A stretch of 64,000 nucleotides of DNA, taken from assembly GCF_052030545.1 (NCBI RefSeq), contig NZ_JBPDIH010000003.1, positions 577,821-641,820 on the forward strand. Direction: 5' to 3'. Position 1 is the first letter of the stretch, and each line of letters starts with the position of its first letter. Position numbers and translations under genes: made by a program. The notes under the pieces are model-generated. The model ran no database searches and had not been told where the DNA came from. It saw only the letters and a program-made list of their open reading frames with translations. Below are positions 17,197-27,039 of this stretch, piece by piece. The stretch comes from CANMXU01 sp052030545. Lineage in GTDB: Bacteria > Pseudomonadota > Gammaproteobacteria > Enterobacterales > Alteromonadaceae.

Positions 17197-17664
17197 ATGA
17201 AAACATTACAAGGATTACTCCTTTCATCGATATTAGCATTTACATCAGCTCAGGCTGGTACTTTAGATTTTTCAAATGCAGGTTTTACCATTGATAGTTT
17301 AGATGCACCCGCGACAGCCGCAGGAGGTCAGCCTCTGCAAATGTTATTGCCGGCTCAAAATGGTTTTTCAGCCAATGTAAATGTTCAAATTCAGCCGTAC
17401 CCTGGCACTATGGCTGAATACATGGCGTTATCGTTTGGTCAATTTGAACAAATGGGCATAACAAAAATAGCGAGCCGAGAAGAAGGTGATACGTCTTTTT
17501 TTGAGTATAAAGGTGCTTTACAAGGTCAAAATCTTCATTGGTACGCAAAAGCAGTAAAATCTGGTGATTTTGTTTACCTAGTTACCGCAACAGATATCGA
17601 ACAGAACTGGGAATCGAATAAGCAACAATTAATGTCGGTAGTCGACAGCTTTAAATTAAAATAA
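17197..17664 (+). CDS. Small exported protein, possibly DcrB/PsbP-like fold
   Basis: The protein has 155 residues. The signal peptide is MKTLQGLLLSSILAFTSAQA-GT. The mature part reads as a single alpha/beta domain: NAGFTIDSLDAP, FSANVNVQIQPY, TMAEYMALSFGQFEQMGI, SFFEYKGALQG, WYAKAVKSGDFVYLVTATD and a final helix QQLMSVVDSFKLK. This pattern is typical of DcrB/PsbP-like periplasmic proteins. The fold assignment is by pattern only and the role is unknown. ATG 17197 is chosen because the signal peptide begins there and an AGGA SD precedes it. Confidence 0.65.
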   Translation: MKTLQGLLLSSILAFTSAQAGTLDFSNAGFTIDSLDAPATAAGGQPLQMLLPAQNGFSANVNVQIQPYPGTMAEYMALSFGQFEQMGITKIASREEGDTSFFEYKGALQGQNLHWYAKAVKSGDFVYLVTATDIEQNWESNKQQLMSVVDSFKLK

Positions 17665-17739
17665 ACAGACAAGGCGCTTGCACAAAAAGAGTCATTTAAC
17701 AAAACCAGAGTCGGTGACAAAAAAGAAAAATATCAATAA

Positions 17740-18232
17740 TTTCCTATACTTCGACAAGCTCAGCACGAACAGAAATTATTTCAATTAAACGCAGCACAAC
17801 ACAAACCCGTTCGTCCTGAGCGCGAAGCAGTCGAAGGAAGCCTCTCGAAGGAAGCGCAAAGCAGTCGAAGGGAGCCTGTGATGAAAACAAGAAAACCGGG
17901 TCGATGACACAAAAGCAGGAACTACGTATGCGGAGATGGCTACTTTTCTAAATGTGACCGCCTCTTTGCTTTTGCCCCTCTTTTTTCATTAAAAAAAATA
18001 GCAATAATTTCCTATACTTCGACAAGCTCAGCACGAACGGAAATTATTTCATCTAAACTCAGCACTACACAAACCCGTTCGTCCTGAGCGCGAAGCAGTC
18101 GAAGGAAGCCTGTCGAAGGAAGCGAGAAGCAGTCAAAGGGAGTTTGCGATGAAAACAAGAAAACCGGGGTCGGTGACAAAAAAGAAGCAACAAAATCGCG
18201 ATATTCGCAACTTTTCACAATGTCACCGACCC
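17740..18232. repeat. Two tandem copies of a composite palindromic repeat
   Basis: Two copies spaced 268 bases apart (starting near 17740 and 18008) share TTTCCTATACTTCGACAAGC, then CACAAACCCGTTCGTCCTGA, GAAGCAGTCGAAGG blocks and GATGAAAACAAGAAAACCGG. Both end in the GGTCGGTGACA...TGTCACCGACC unit. In copy 2 (18166-18232) those arms are intact; in copy 1 they have decayed. The stretch 17665-18269 holds no credible gene. Confidence 0.8.
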
Positions 18233-18269
18233 TTTTAAGCTCTTTTACACTATTATTTGCTACCTAGTG

Positions 18270-20072
18270 TTATTTAAACAAACCACTCAAACTTGTGCCT
18301 TTGAGTAAATGGCTTAATAAATGCTCGCCGGGAATACTGCCGTTATACATGGTTTCACTGGCTTTGATAATGGTATTCACATTGTCTTTGGAATCGTATA
18401 CATCTGGCACAGATTTGTCGGTGATGCCCAACAATTTGTACACCGCCATAATGGCAGAGCGCACCGAGTACTCAACGGTAAAAACACAATCATCAGGAAT
18501 TTCAGTAAACTGGCCTAAAAATGCAAGATTGGTACTTCCTTCTGGCACAACCTCTGGACGATCGCCTTTTACGCGCGGTAAAAACTGACTGGTGATATAC
18601 GGCATCATACAAGGAATAACTTTCACCGTTTTCATAATAGCGTCGATCTGATCTTTTGCGCCCCAATGATAAAGTAGTTCGGTAAGTAGTTCTTCGCCGG
18701 TGCAATCACTCATTTTCTTTTGCACATAATCACCAATATTGTCAGGGAATAAGCCGTATACCCAAATAGCCAATACATTTTTGTCTGGGTCATCTTTGTC
18801 ATGTTTAGGTTGATAATCACCCACCGGTTGACTTCGATACTGAGGCTGGCGATTACAGGTTGCACTCATCAGCCAGCTAGAATCTTTAATGGTCATAATA
18901 CCGCCAGTGACGCCTCGGTGTGAGTATGGGTCGACGCCTGTAAACTGCTTTAATAAATCAGCAATGGGTGAGTCTGTTGCGGTAATGGTAAAAGAGAGAA
19001 ATTTACTTTTATCGACTTGTGAGCAAAAAACATCAGGCTTGCCAAAGGCCGGATCTTTAGCCGCGATATTTTTCCATAAATTCCAACAAGCGCCAACTTC
19101 ACGATTCAAAATGGCAGGTTCATGGGTATTACCTAGGCTTGAATTTTCCGTCATCGAGCCGTTAGTGACAAACACCAGATCATCGCTTGTTGTAGTGATG
19201 GTTTCTTTCGTTTGTGCAGTGCCGCGTAGCAAGTGAATAGCGGTTACCGTTTTTTCACCATTAACGATATCGATATCTAAGTCGTTAACTTGCGTTTTCA
19301 TGTCGAAGTTAACACCTTCATTTTTTAGCCAAATTTGCAGCGGCAAAACCATAGATTCATATTGGTTGTAGGTAGTAAATAAAATATCTTCGAGTTTGCT
19401 CATCGTCGGCATTAAGTGCATAAAACGCTGCATGTAACGTCGCATTTCAACCACCGAGTGCCATGTTTCCATCGCAAACATTGAGGTCCAGAAGTACCAC
19501 ATATTAGTTTCAAAATAAGAGTCTGAAAAAAATTCTTTAACGGTTGTTGCCCCTAATTCTTCTTCGGTTTTTAAGGTTAATTTAGTCAGCTCAAGCACAT
19601 GCAGTGTTGACAGTCCTAATGAAGGGTCGCGATCAGGTTCACCGCAGTTACTCATCAGTCGACATTTAGCCGAATTTGGATCCCACTGGTTTACATCGCG
19701 AATGCGTTTTAACACCGTTCTATTAGGGTCGGAAACAAGTTCCGGTTTTGGGTTAGTCAAAGTTTCATCGGTATTTTTACGTTTAAGATCAGGAATGAAG
19801 GAGAACAGATCCCAGGTGCACTCATAGTGCGCCTCCATTTCTCGACCACCACGCATAATGTAGCCGTCAATCGCATTACCACTGCCATCTAAACAACCGC
19901 CATTCACATCAAGCTGTTCTAAAATGGTAATTTGATCGCCTTTCATATGGCCATCTCTGATCAAATACGCTGCCGCCGCTAGCGATGCAATACCACCACC
20001 GACAAGATAAGCGCGTTTATTTTCAATGCCTGCTTTTTTAGCGGCGATAACCTTGTTGAAATTACCTGTCAT
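18270..20072 (-). CDS. ohyA: Oleate hydratase (FAD-dependent, myosin-cross-reactive antigen family)
   Basis: The 600-residue protein has the FAD-binding GGGIASLAAAAYLIRDG near residue 25, then ITILEQLDVNGGCLDG and GGREMEAHYECTWDLF, all diagnostic of OhyA/MCRA. C-terminal segments such as ITSQFLPRVKGDRPEVVP and NLAFLGQFTEIPDDCVFTVEYSVR complete the FAD and substrate site. The enzyme adds water to the cis-9 double bond of oleic or related acids, giving 10-hydroxy fatty acids, and protects against unsaturated fatty acids. It lies 53 bases downstream of a patatin phospholipase on the same strand, which could release its substrate from membrane lipid. Confidence 0.95.
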   Translation of the reverse strand: MTGNFNKVIAAKKAGIENKRAYLVGGGIASLAAAAYLIRDGHMKGDQITILEQLDVNGGCLDGSGNAIDGYIMRGGREMEAHYECTWDLFSFIPDLKRKNTDETLTNPKPELVSDPNRTVLKRIRDVNQWDPNSAKCRLMSNCGEPDRDPSLGLSTLHVLELTKLTLKTEEELGATTVKEFFSDSYFETNMWYFWTSMFAMETWHSVVEMRRYMQRFMHLMPTMSKLEDILFTTYNQYESMVLPLQIWLKNEGVNFDMKTQVNDLDIDIVNGEKTVTAIHLLRGTAQTKETITTTSDDLVFVTNGSMTENSSLGNTHEPAILNREVGACWNLWKNIAAKDPAFGKPDVFCSQVDKSKFLSFTITATDSPIADLLKQFTGVDPYSHRGVTGGIMTIKDSSWLMSATCNRQPQYRSQPVGDYQPKHDKDDPDKNVLAIWVYGLFPDNIGDYVQKKMSDCTGEELLTELLYHWGAKDQIDAIMKTVKVIPCMMPYITSQFLPRVKGDRPEVVPEGSTNLAFLGQFTEIPDDCVFTVEYSVRSAIMAVYKLLGITDKSVPDVYDSKDNVNTIIKASETMYNGSIPGEHLLSHLLKGTSLSGLFK

Positions 20073-20125
20073 GTAAAATTCCTTGTTAAGACTTTTTTGC
20101 TTTTTATATTAAGAGACTAAAATTA

Positions 20126-22840
20126 TTATTCTTGCTTGATATTAGACGACTTTGATAACGAGCTCATCGCCACTTGATACCCTAACGCGCGATAACACTC
20201 AAACTGTGCTTCATCAAAAAACTGATCTGCGGTAGATTGGTGCGGAAAATCGGGATTATTGGCCTTATAATGCGCGATATAGGCATTATTGTTGAACATT
20301 GAGTTATCATCTCGGTCGGCAGATGTTGTGTATTGCTCTTTGCCAAGTGTCGCTTGTAAGTTGTTGTCACCGAGTAAAGATGATTTAAGGTAAATTAATT
20401 TGCCGATTCGTCCGCCACCATAATGAATGGTGCCAATGGCATGATGCTGCTCACCACGGCGAATTTCATCTAAGCCCTGCATTTCAATTTTAATGCCCAT
20501 GTCGATTTGCGCCATGCGAATTAACTCAGACAAACCTTGAAAAGTCAGTTGTTTATCCGCTTCACCATCACCGGCAATAATCAAGCGACATTGACGACGC
20601 AATAATTCATAAACGCCTAAGTTCTCAATATGCCCACCGTCAGACAAGTCAACAAAGTGGTGTTTAGCATCAGGTTTACCAAAGAGTTCTCTAAATAAAT
20701 AAGCGGGCCCAACACGGGTCAGTATGCAGTTATAAAACCGGCTATTTTTATCATTAAGATTGCCCGGGTTCACCAACCAGTAATTCAATCGAATATTAAG
20801 CATCGCCATGATAAATATTAACGGCTTCACCGTAACTTTTCCGGCGTTTGGTGCCGCCGCAGCACCAGAAATGGCCATAGCGGTAGCCAGATCAATATGG
20901 CGGCTTACCGCTTCCATTTTTTTAGTGGGGCAGTAACCGGTGATTTCACCACCGATATAATTTTTACTGAAAATAAAAAAATCACCACGACGCCCATTTT
21001 GATGGCTCTCGGTAGTTTTCTCTAAATTAAGTAAACTATTGATAAGATGATATGGCGCACGGTATGAATTTAACTGGGAAAGTTTAACGCCTTCTGTGCG
21101 CACAACGTCATTTGAATGCTCCGCAGGTTTATTACCACTTTTCCTTTTCATGCCAATGATATAAGCATTGCTTAACTTGTCGCGGTAAAAACGGTGAATG
21201 CTGGTAAAGTTAACATCTACACAAACAAGGCCATACAACCATAAAAGAAAACCAATAGTTGAATAATGCGCTAATAACGCTAACTTCTCGGCAGTTAAAT
21301 CAACCGTAGATAACTTAGCAATAGGAATTTCATTAATAAAATGATGATAGCCAAATGCCGCCACGCCACACATAGCAAAAGCACAGGTAAAAGCTATACT
21401 GGTTTGAAAGTTAATACAAGCGCATCGTCTTTTAAGCCATTGATAGAGCATAATAAGACCAATAGCGGCAATAATAATTAATTGCAGGCGTTCATAGTCG
21501 TTAAAAAAACGATTAGCGTTATCAATCACAAGCTCATGACTTGCCACATCCCAATCAACAGCGGCACTGCATAAGGCAAGATACACTAACCACATGGTAG
21601 CAAATCCTAACGCGCCAATAACATACACCCAAAACACGCCAATAAACTTGTTCATTTTAGGGAGTAAATGGTTAGAGAACATCGCTAATAACGCGCTGAT
21701 TGTGCCGCTTAACATGCTCATATTGGCACTAGAAAAAGTTTCTGTTTCAAGGTCATGAATGAACTTTATAGCGATAGGCTGTAGTTCAATAAAAGCAACA
21801 ATCGCGGTAAGTACAACATAGCCCGACATGAATTTGCCAATCTTTTCCCTTCGATTCCAGCCAGCCATGCTTCGCTGGGAGTTTTTCAAGGCAATAAAGC
21901 GCCAAAACAGCGGGAATAACGCCATAACCATGATAAAAAAGCCAATCAGGCATTTGGTTAATATGAATCGACTGCTGAGTTCAAACAGGCCAAAGATATT
22001 GACCATTTCGGTACCCGCGATATGGTTAGCCGTGGGCATTAACCACACAGTTAAAATTGCTGCTAAAAGAAGATAAGGCAGTAAAACCAAGAAATTAACG
22101 ATAATGCCTCTAAGTAAAATAGCAGGAATGCGTAAAGTGTCAGTAAAACCTCCGGGGGCGAGGTAGTTAGCATGGTTTCTAAGGTAGCGAAATACGCTTG
22201 ATTCTCGCTCACCTTGTTTATGTTCAAATGGAAATACGCTTAGGTTATTCGGGTCATTATTTATGTCTAACTGCTCATCATCACTCGATTTATCTGCGCT
22301 CTTTTGCTGATTTTTTTGGCTTCCATCGCCTTTTTTAGTGTCTTGAATTTGTTGGCTTTGTTGATCAATTGAGGCATACAAGGCGCTCACACAAGAGCCG
22401 ATATATCCACCACCTGAAACCGTAGATAAGTAATCGACACATTTGAAGATGCCAATCGAGTTTAATGCCTGCAATACCCCTAAGTTAAATGTGGCTGAAC
22501 GGATGCCGCCGCCGGAGAAGGCTACGCCGATAAAGCCTTTGCGAATAGGGTCGTTTGCGGTAGTTTTTGGGTCTAGCTCAGCTTGCCATTTATCCCAAGC
22601 GGCATTGTTTTCTTCGCTGTATAAATCATCAAGTGCGTTATTAAGTGCGTCTGAACGCTGCGTTTTATCATCAAAAAACTGTTCAACATCTACACAGTCA
22701 AAATCATTGCGGCAAATCACTTCTCCTGCTTTATTGAGCAGGCGTCGTTTTTGAATTTCTTGAATTTCGCTGTTTAGGACTTCTTGTTCAAAGTTAGGAA
22801 TAGCAGTAGATTGTTCGGTGCTTTTATCGAGCTGAGGCAT
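20126..22840 (-). CDS. Membrane-embedded patatin-like phospholipase
   Basis: The protein has about 904 residues. The patatin N-part has the oxyanion motif SGGGIRSATFNLGVLQAL and the nucleophile elbow STVSGGGYIG. The dyad Asp follows much later, in DLSDGGHIENLGVYELLRR. Between them lie roughly 350 residues with several hydrophobic helices (e.g. IIVNFLVLLPYLLLAAILTVWL), so the catalytic domain is split by a membrane domain. Patatins are Ser-Asp lipid acyl hydrolases. I start at ATG 22840, which has an SD CAGGAA; ATG 22921 would add 27 residues without a good SD. It is probably an operon with ohyA. Confidence 0.85.
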   Translation of the reverse strand: MPQLDKSTEQSTAIPNFEQEVLNSEIQEIQKRRLLNKAGEVICRNDFDCVDVEQFFDDKTQRSDALNNALDDLYSEENNAAWDKWQAELDPKTTANDPIRKGFIGVAFSGGGIRSATFNLGVLQALNSIGIFKCVDYLSTVSGGGYIGSCVSALYASIDQQSQQIQDTKKGDGSQKNQQKSADKSSDDEQLDINNDPNNLSVFPFEHKQGERESSVFRYLRNHANYLAPGGFTDTLRIPAILLRGIIVNFLVLLPYLLLAAILTVWLMPTANHIAGTEMVNIFGLFELSSRFILTKCLIGFFIMVMALFPLFWRFIALKNSQRSMAGWNRREKIGKFMSGYVVLTAIVAFIELQPIAIKFIHDLETETFSSANMSMLSGTISALLAMFSNHLLPKMNKFIGVFWVYVIGALGFATMWLVYLALCSAAVDWDVASHELVIDNANRFFNDYERLQLIIIAAIGLIMLYQWLKRRCACINFQTSIAFTCAFAMCGVAAFGYHHFINEIPIAKLSTVDLTAEKLALLAHYSTIGFLLWLYGLVCVDVNFTSIHRFYRDKLSNAYIIGMKRKSGNKPAEHSNDVVRTEGVKLSQLNSYRAPYHLINSLLNLEKTTESHQNGRRGDFFIFSKNYIGGEITGYCPTKKMEAVSRHIDLATAMAISGAAAAPNAGKVTVKPLIFIMAMLNIRLNYWLVNPGNLNDKNSRFYNCILTRVGPAYLFRELFGKPDAKHHFVDLSDGGHIENLGVYELLRRQCRLIIAGDGEADKQLTFQGLSELIRMAQIDMGIKIEMQGLDEIRRGEQHHAIGTIHYGGGRIGKLIYLKSSLLGDNNLQATLGKEQYTTSADRDDNSMFNNNAYIAHYKANNPDFPHQSTADQFFDEAQFECYRALGYQVAMSSLSKSSNIKQE

Positions 22841-23067
22841 AACGGTTCCTGAGTCCTTGGAGTGGTTATTGATTATGATTTTGTATCTAAATAATAAGAC
22901 ATTGTTAAGACTATCATTCACTTACTGTAAAAACTACTTTCAAGGTTATACTTTCATCGCTTGATTTTTCAACTTCCCTTGCTTTAAAAGCGCTCTAAGT
23001 TCTGGACAACCCTACGTATAATTATTATTCTATTGCCACAATTCAAGGATGTAAGGCGTTAATTTTT

Positions 23068-24060
23068 ATGCCGAATAAATTAATCTCGCCGGAACAAACA
23101 GAATTTCAACTTAAATCGACATTGTGGCTTTTTACCGCCGCCGGCAGCCTGATCTTACCTTTTGCACTTTATGATATCTCTCAAGGTAAATGGCAAATAG
23201 GCTTAGGTGCTTTGATCATTGCATTTGCGCTATTTTTAGGTAGTTGGTGCTGCTACAAAAAAACCTATAAGCCGATTTATACATTTTTATTGCTTAGTCC
23301 TTTCTCGACTTTTTTCCTACTTTACTTAACCAATACCGTCGGCATCAGTGGCACTTATTGGTGTTATCCAACCATATTATTATTTTATTTTGTTATCTCT
23401 GAGCGCCAAGCATGGATATCAAATATTGTCTTGATCGTATGCATTCTTCCACTAGCATGGAACCTACTTGAAGCCAATGAAGCCGCACGCTTTACCGTCA
23501 CGCTAATTTTAGTCAGTGCTTATGCTGCCATCTTCCTTCGCGTTATCACTCAGCTCTATGATGCACGATGTCGACAAGCTAATACGGATCCGCTAACACG
23601 ACTTTACAATAGAGCATCGTTGCAAGACTCACTAACACAGGCCATTCACCAAGCGGATAGAACAGGCACTGCTTTCACGCTAATCGGTATGGATATTGAT
23701 TTTTTCAAGCAGATCAATGACGAATTAGGTCACGACGTTGGCGATAATGTTTTAGTGCAATTAGGCGCCTTCTTAAAAGGCTACTTTCGAGAATCAGACA
23801 AAGTCTTTAGAACCGGCGGTGAAGAGTTTTTAATTTTGATCTGTAATAGCAATGAAGCTGAAAGTGCCGAGATCGCAGAAAAGATGAGAAAAGATATCGA
23901 AAATCTGTCAATCATCCCCGATCGCACGGTTACCGTCAGCATTGGTGTCTCGGGTATAGGTGTCGAGAAAGACTGGCAAGTATGGATGAAAACGTGTGAT
24001 CAGAACTTATATAAAGCCAAACATAATGGCCGCAACAGAGTTGTAGTTGGTTCAGTATAA
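23068..24060 (+). CDS. Membrane diguanylate cyclase (GGDEF)
   Basis: The protein has 330 residues. About six hydrophobic segments fill residues 15-160, followed by a GGDEF domain (DPLTRLYNRASLQD, then RTGGEEFLILIC). The active-site loop is GGEEF, a functional variant. An inhibitory I-site RESD sits exactly five residues upstream, so product feedback by c-di-GMP is expected. It makes c-di-GMP from two GTP at the inner membrane. It is convergent with a dual GGDEF-EAL gene, giving a local synthesis/degradation pair. Confidence 0.92.
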   Translation: MPNKLISPEQTEFQLKSTLWLFTAAGSLILPFALYDISQGKWQIGLGALIIAFALFLGSWCCYKKTYKPIYTFLLLSPFSTFFLLYLTNTVGISGTYWCYPTILLFYFVISERQAWISNIVLIVCILPLAWNLLEANEAARFTVTLILVSAYAAIFLRVITQLYDARCRQANTDPLTRLYNRASLQDSLTQAIHQADRTGTAFTLIGMDIDFFKQINDELGHDVGDNVLVQLGAFLKGYFRESDKVFRTGGEEFLILICNSNEAESAEIAEKMRKDIENLSIIPDRTVTVSIGVSGIGVEKDWQVWMKTCDQNLYKAKHNGRNRVVVGSV

Positions 24061-24151
24061 AGCAGACATAAAATATGACAGTTAACCATGCCATTCCATC
24101 CAAAATCTATAATAAAAATCGCACAAATTGAGTGTCACACTATGGTTATTT

Positions 24152-26437
24152 TCAGCCAAGTGAATTCTCAATTAATAATTGCGAAATCTGCTCGGCAGGA
24201 ACAGGTTTAGCAAAATAATAACCTTGCACCGTATCGCAACCAAGTGCCGTAAGCACTGCTAACTGCTCAGCATTTTCAACGCCCTCGGCAGTCACTTTAT
24301 GTTCGAGGTTATGCGCCATTTCTATCATGGAGCTCACTAACAATTTTGATTTTTCATCAACCATCATGTCGTCAATAAAATATTTATCAATTTTGAGAAA
24401 ATCCACATTGAGGTGCTTAAGTGATGCAAATGAAGAGTAACCGACACCAAAATCATCTATTGCTAGTAATATACCAAGTGCTTTTAGTTGTTCAAAAATT
24501 TTCAGATTCTCTTGCTTGGTTTGTACAACGCCTTCGGTAACTTCTAATTCAAGATCGGCAGGTAAAATTCCTGTTTGAGCAATCACTTTTTCAACCAAGG
24601 GGATTAAGTCGTTATCAAGAAAATGGCTTGGAGAAATATTCACGGCCATTCTTAGGCTAGCTAAGCCCGCTTTTTTCCATAACATCGCTTGATGACAAGC
24701 CGTATATAAAACCCATTCCGTTAATGGTTTTATCATGCCTATTTGCTCTGCCGTACATATAAAATCGCATGGCTCGATATGACCAAGATCGGGGTTTTTC
24801 CACCGAGATAACGCTTCAACACCAATAATTTTCCCCGTTAAAATATCAACTTTAGGTTGGTAAACCAATGTCAGTTGTTGCTTTTCTATTGCTTCCCGTA
24901 AATCATGTTCTAATTTAAAACGATATTCAGCTTTTTTCGTTAACGCATTGTTGTAGTATGCATATCGATTTTTACCGAGTTCTTTTGCTGCATATAAAGC
25001 AGTATCAGCAGCTTTTAATATTTTTTGTAAACTATTACCGTTCTCTGGGTAATGGGCGATGCCAATGCTACAAGCAGGGGTAAATTTCCTGCCAGCCAAT
25101 TCAATTGGCTCAGATATTAATGCTAGGCAACGCTGTGCAACGTGAGTAGTGTCGTATTCACTTTCAACATCATTTACCGCAATGCAAAACTCGTCACCAC
25201 TAAGCCTTGCAATATAGTCAATTTCACGGCATGTTTGTTGCAAACGTTGTGCGACAATCTGAAGTAAAAAGTCACCAATATCATGCCCTAAGCTGTCATT
25301 AACGTTTTTAAAGTTATCTAAATCAATATATAACAAGCCAAACTTACGTTTATTCCGCGTACAAACTTTGATTAAATCATCAATATTTAAATAAAAATGC
25401 GTGCGGCTAGAAAGCTGTGTTAACTCGTCAGTATAAGCAAGATCTTGAATACGTTTTTGGTTATGTTCGCGCTCCATGACAATACCAGCAAGGCGCGCTG
25501 CTGAAATGAGATCTTTAGACTCTTCTTCATTAGGCAATGCAGGATGATTGTAATACATACCAAATGCCCCTAAGACCTTACCAGAAGAGCTTTTTATTGG
25601 TTCAGACCAACAACTTCGCATGCCATAAGGAAGCGCGATTGCTTTTAGGTTTTTCCATTTAGGATCCGTGGCAATATTTTCAACCAGTACACGTTTACCT
25701 GTGTAGGTCGATGTACCACAAGAGCCAATTTCAGGGCCATATTCAAGCCCGTGAACTGCTTTACAATATTCATCAGGCAGACTAGGCGCACCGCCATGCA
25801 ATAATTGAGTGCCATTTAACTCTAACATTGAGCAACGTAAACCTTGGTGACGCTCTTCATACATTAAGGCAATTTCATTATAAATATCGCCAACAGGTTG
25901 TCCTTTAGCGATCATTTCTAGAATGTGAGTATGCCTTTTATCGAATAATTCCGCTTTTTTTTGGCAGGTAATATCAACATGTGTACCAATTAAACGCACG
26001 GTTTCGTTGTTAGAACCTCGAGTAACTTTAAATGCACGCGAGCGAACAAAAATGTCATGCCCTTTTTTATGTCGCATGCGCATTTCAACTTCAAAAAAGT
26101 CAGATTCGTTGGATAAAAATTTTTGCGCTTTATCTAATACAAAGTCTTTGTCATCTGGGTGAACCATAGCAGCCCATGTACTTAATTGATCTTCCAGCTC
26201 ATGCTCTTTATAACCCAGCATACTCTTCCAACGCGGCGAGTAGTAAACCTCATCTGTTTCTAAATTCCAATCCCACAAACCATCACTAGCGCCACGCATT
26301 GCCAACGCAAAACGCTCTTCACTGTTATAAAGTTCTAGGGTGCTGACTTCTTTGCCTTTTCGTGCTAATGCGAGTTCAGAGCGTAATTGCTCAATTTCTT
26401 GCTGCTGGTCGATATATTTTCCATCTGTCACTGTCAT
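24152..26437 (-). CDS. PAS-GAF-GGDEF-EAL protein (c-di-GMP turnover)
   Basis: The protein has 761 residues. The order is an N-terminal coiled stretch, PAS (about 40-165, ending IGTHVDITCQKK), GAF (about 170-320, with GSCGTSTYTGKRVLVENI), GGDEF (about 330-490) and EAL (about 505-755). The cyclase loop reads SGDEF, a variant that may or may not be active. The EAL domain keeps EALSRW, the metal-binding DDFGVGYSS and the KIDKYFID and TAEGVEN motifs, so phosphodiesterase activity is likely. No transmembrane segment is visible, so it should be cytosolic. PAS and GAF suggest sensory control by a small ligand or redox state. Confidence 0.92.
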   Translation of the reverse strand: MTVTDGKYIDQQQEIEQLRSELALARKGKEVSTLELYNSEERFALAMRGASDGLWDWNLETDEVYYSPRWKSMLGYKEHELEDQLSTWAAMVHPDDKDFVLDKAQKFLSNESDFFEVEMRMRHKKGHDIFVRSRAFKVTRGSNNETVRLIGTHVDITCQKKAELFDKRHTHILEMIAKGQPVGDIYNEIALMYEERHQGLRCSMLELNGTQLLHGGAPSLPDEYCKAVHGLEYGPEIGSCGTSTYTGKRVLVENIATDPKWKNLKAIALPYGMRSCWSEPIKSSSGKVLGAFGMYYNHPALPNEEESKDLISAARLAGIVMEREHNQKRIQDLAYTDELTQLSSRTHFYLNIDDLIKVCTRNKRKFGLLYIDLDNFKNVNDSLGHDIGDFLLQIVAQRLQQTCREIDYIARLSGDEFCIAVNDVESEYDTTHVAQRCLALISEPIELAGRKFTPACSIGIAHYPENGNSLQKILKAADTALYAAKELGKNRYAYYNNALTKKAEYRFKLEHDLREAIEKQQLTLVYQPKVDILTGKIIGVEALSRWKNPDLGHIEPCDFICTAEQIGMIKPLTEWVLYTACHQAMLWKKAGLASLRMAVNISPSHFLDNDLIPLVEKVIAQTGILPADLELEVTEGVVQTKQENLKIFEQLKALGILLAIDDFGVGYSSFASLKHLNVDFLKIDKYFIDDMMVDEKSKLLVSSMIEMAHNLEHKVTAEGVENAEQLAVLTALGCDTVQGYYFAKPVPAEQISQLLIENSLG

Positions 26438-27039
26438 AAAAAAACCTTAAAGCACGACCTAGAAGAAGGTAACGTTATTGCGTGATTTATTGATAGAGTC
26501 TCGTGAGCGAAACGACTTCCCTTTCAATAATAAAATTGCAATAACATTTAATTATTCTGAATATCTAAGTGAATTGTAAAAACGCAAAAAAGGTAACACG
26601 CTATTTTCTGCCGATACGATTATTTATCTTCGCTCAACCTTGTTATCTTCATAACAACACGGTCTTTTAAGTATATACCAACATTTTTTAAATGCTGTGT
26701 TAGTCAAATTGAAAAGACGAGGTAAATCCCCTTAGGTGCAAGAGTGTGTTGATGTTGTTTAAAAATTTAAGACTAAAACTTAGACTGCAGATATCAAAAA
26801 TGCACGTACGGCATGCTAATTTAAAACATCAGCCAAACAGCTATGATGAAAAACCGAGCAAACAGGGAAGGGGAAAATCGTCGAAATTACTAACAATCGC
26901 GAATAGAAGGCACAGAATGTTTACTTAGAAAATTGTAATAAACAAATGATAAGGGCTAAATTACTTATGAGAATAGCTTACTTATGGGGATAGCTTAAAA
27001 GCTAACCCCAAATTTATTCTGAACCTAGCCCTAATAAAA
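26438..27039. other. Gene-poor intergenic stretch
   Basis: About 600 bases separate the 5' end of the PAS-GAF-GGDEF-EAL gene from the 3' end of plsB. A 58-codon frame from ATG 26752 to 26928 encodes a very basic peptide without a good SD and is not called as a gene. Near plsB, nested complements AGGGCTA/TAGCCCT (26952-26958 and 27026-27032) enclose GGGGATAGCTT/AAGCTAACCCC (26986-27009). This could cap the plsB transcript but lacks a T tract. Confidence 0.5.

Noticed and set aside
26752..26928. 58-codon very basic peptide
   Set aside because: Weak SD and no family resemblance; kept only as a note in the intergenic entry.
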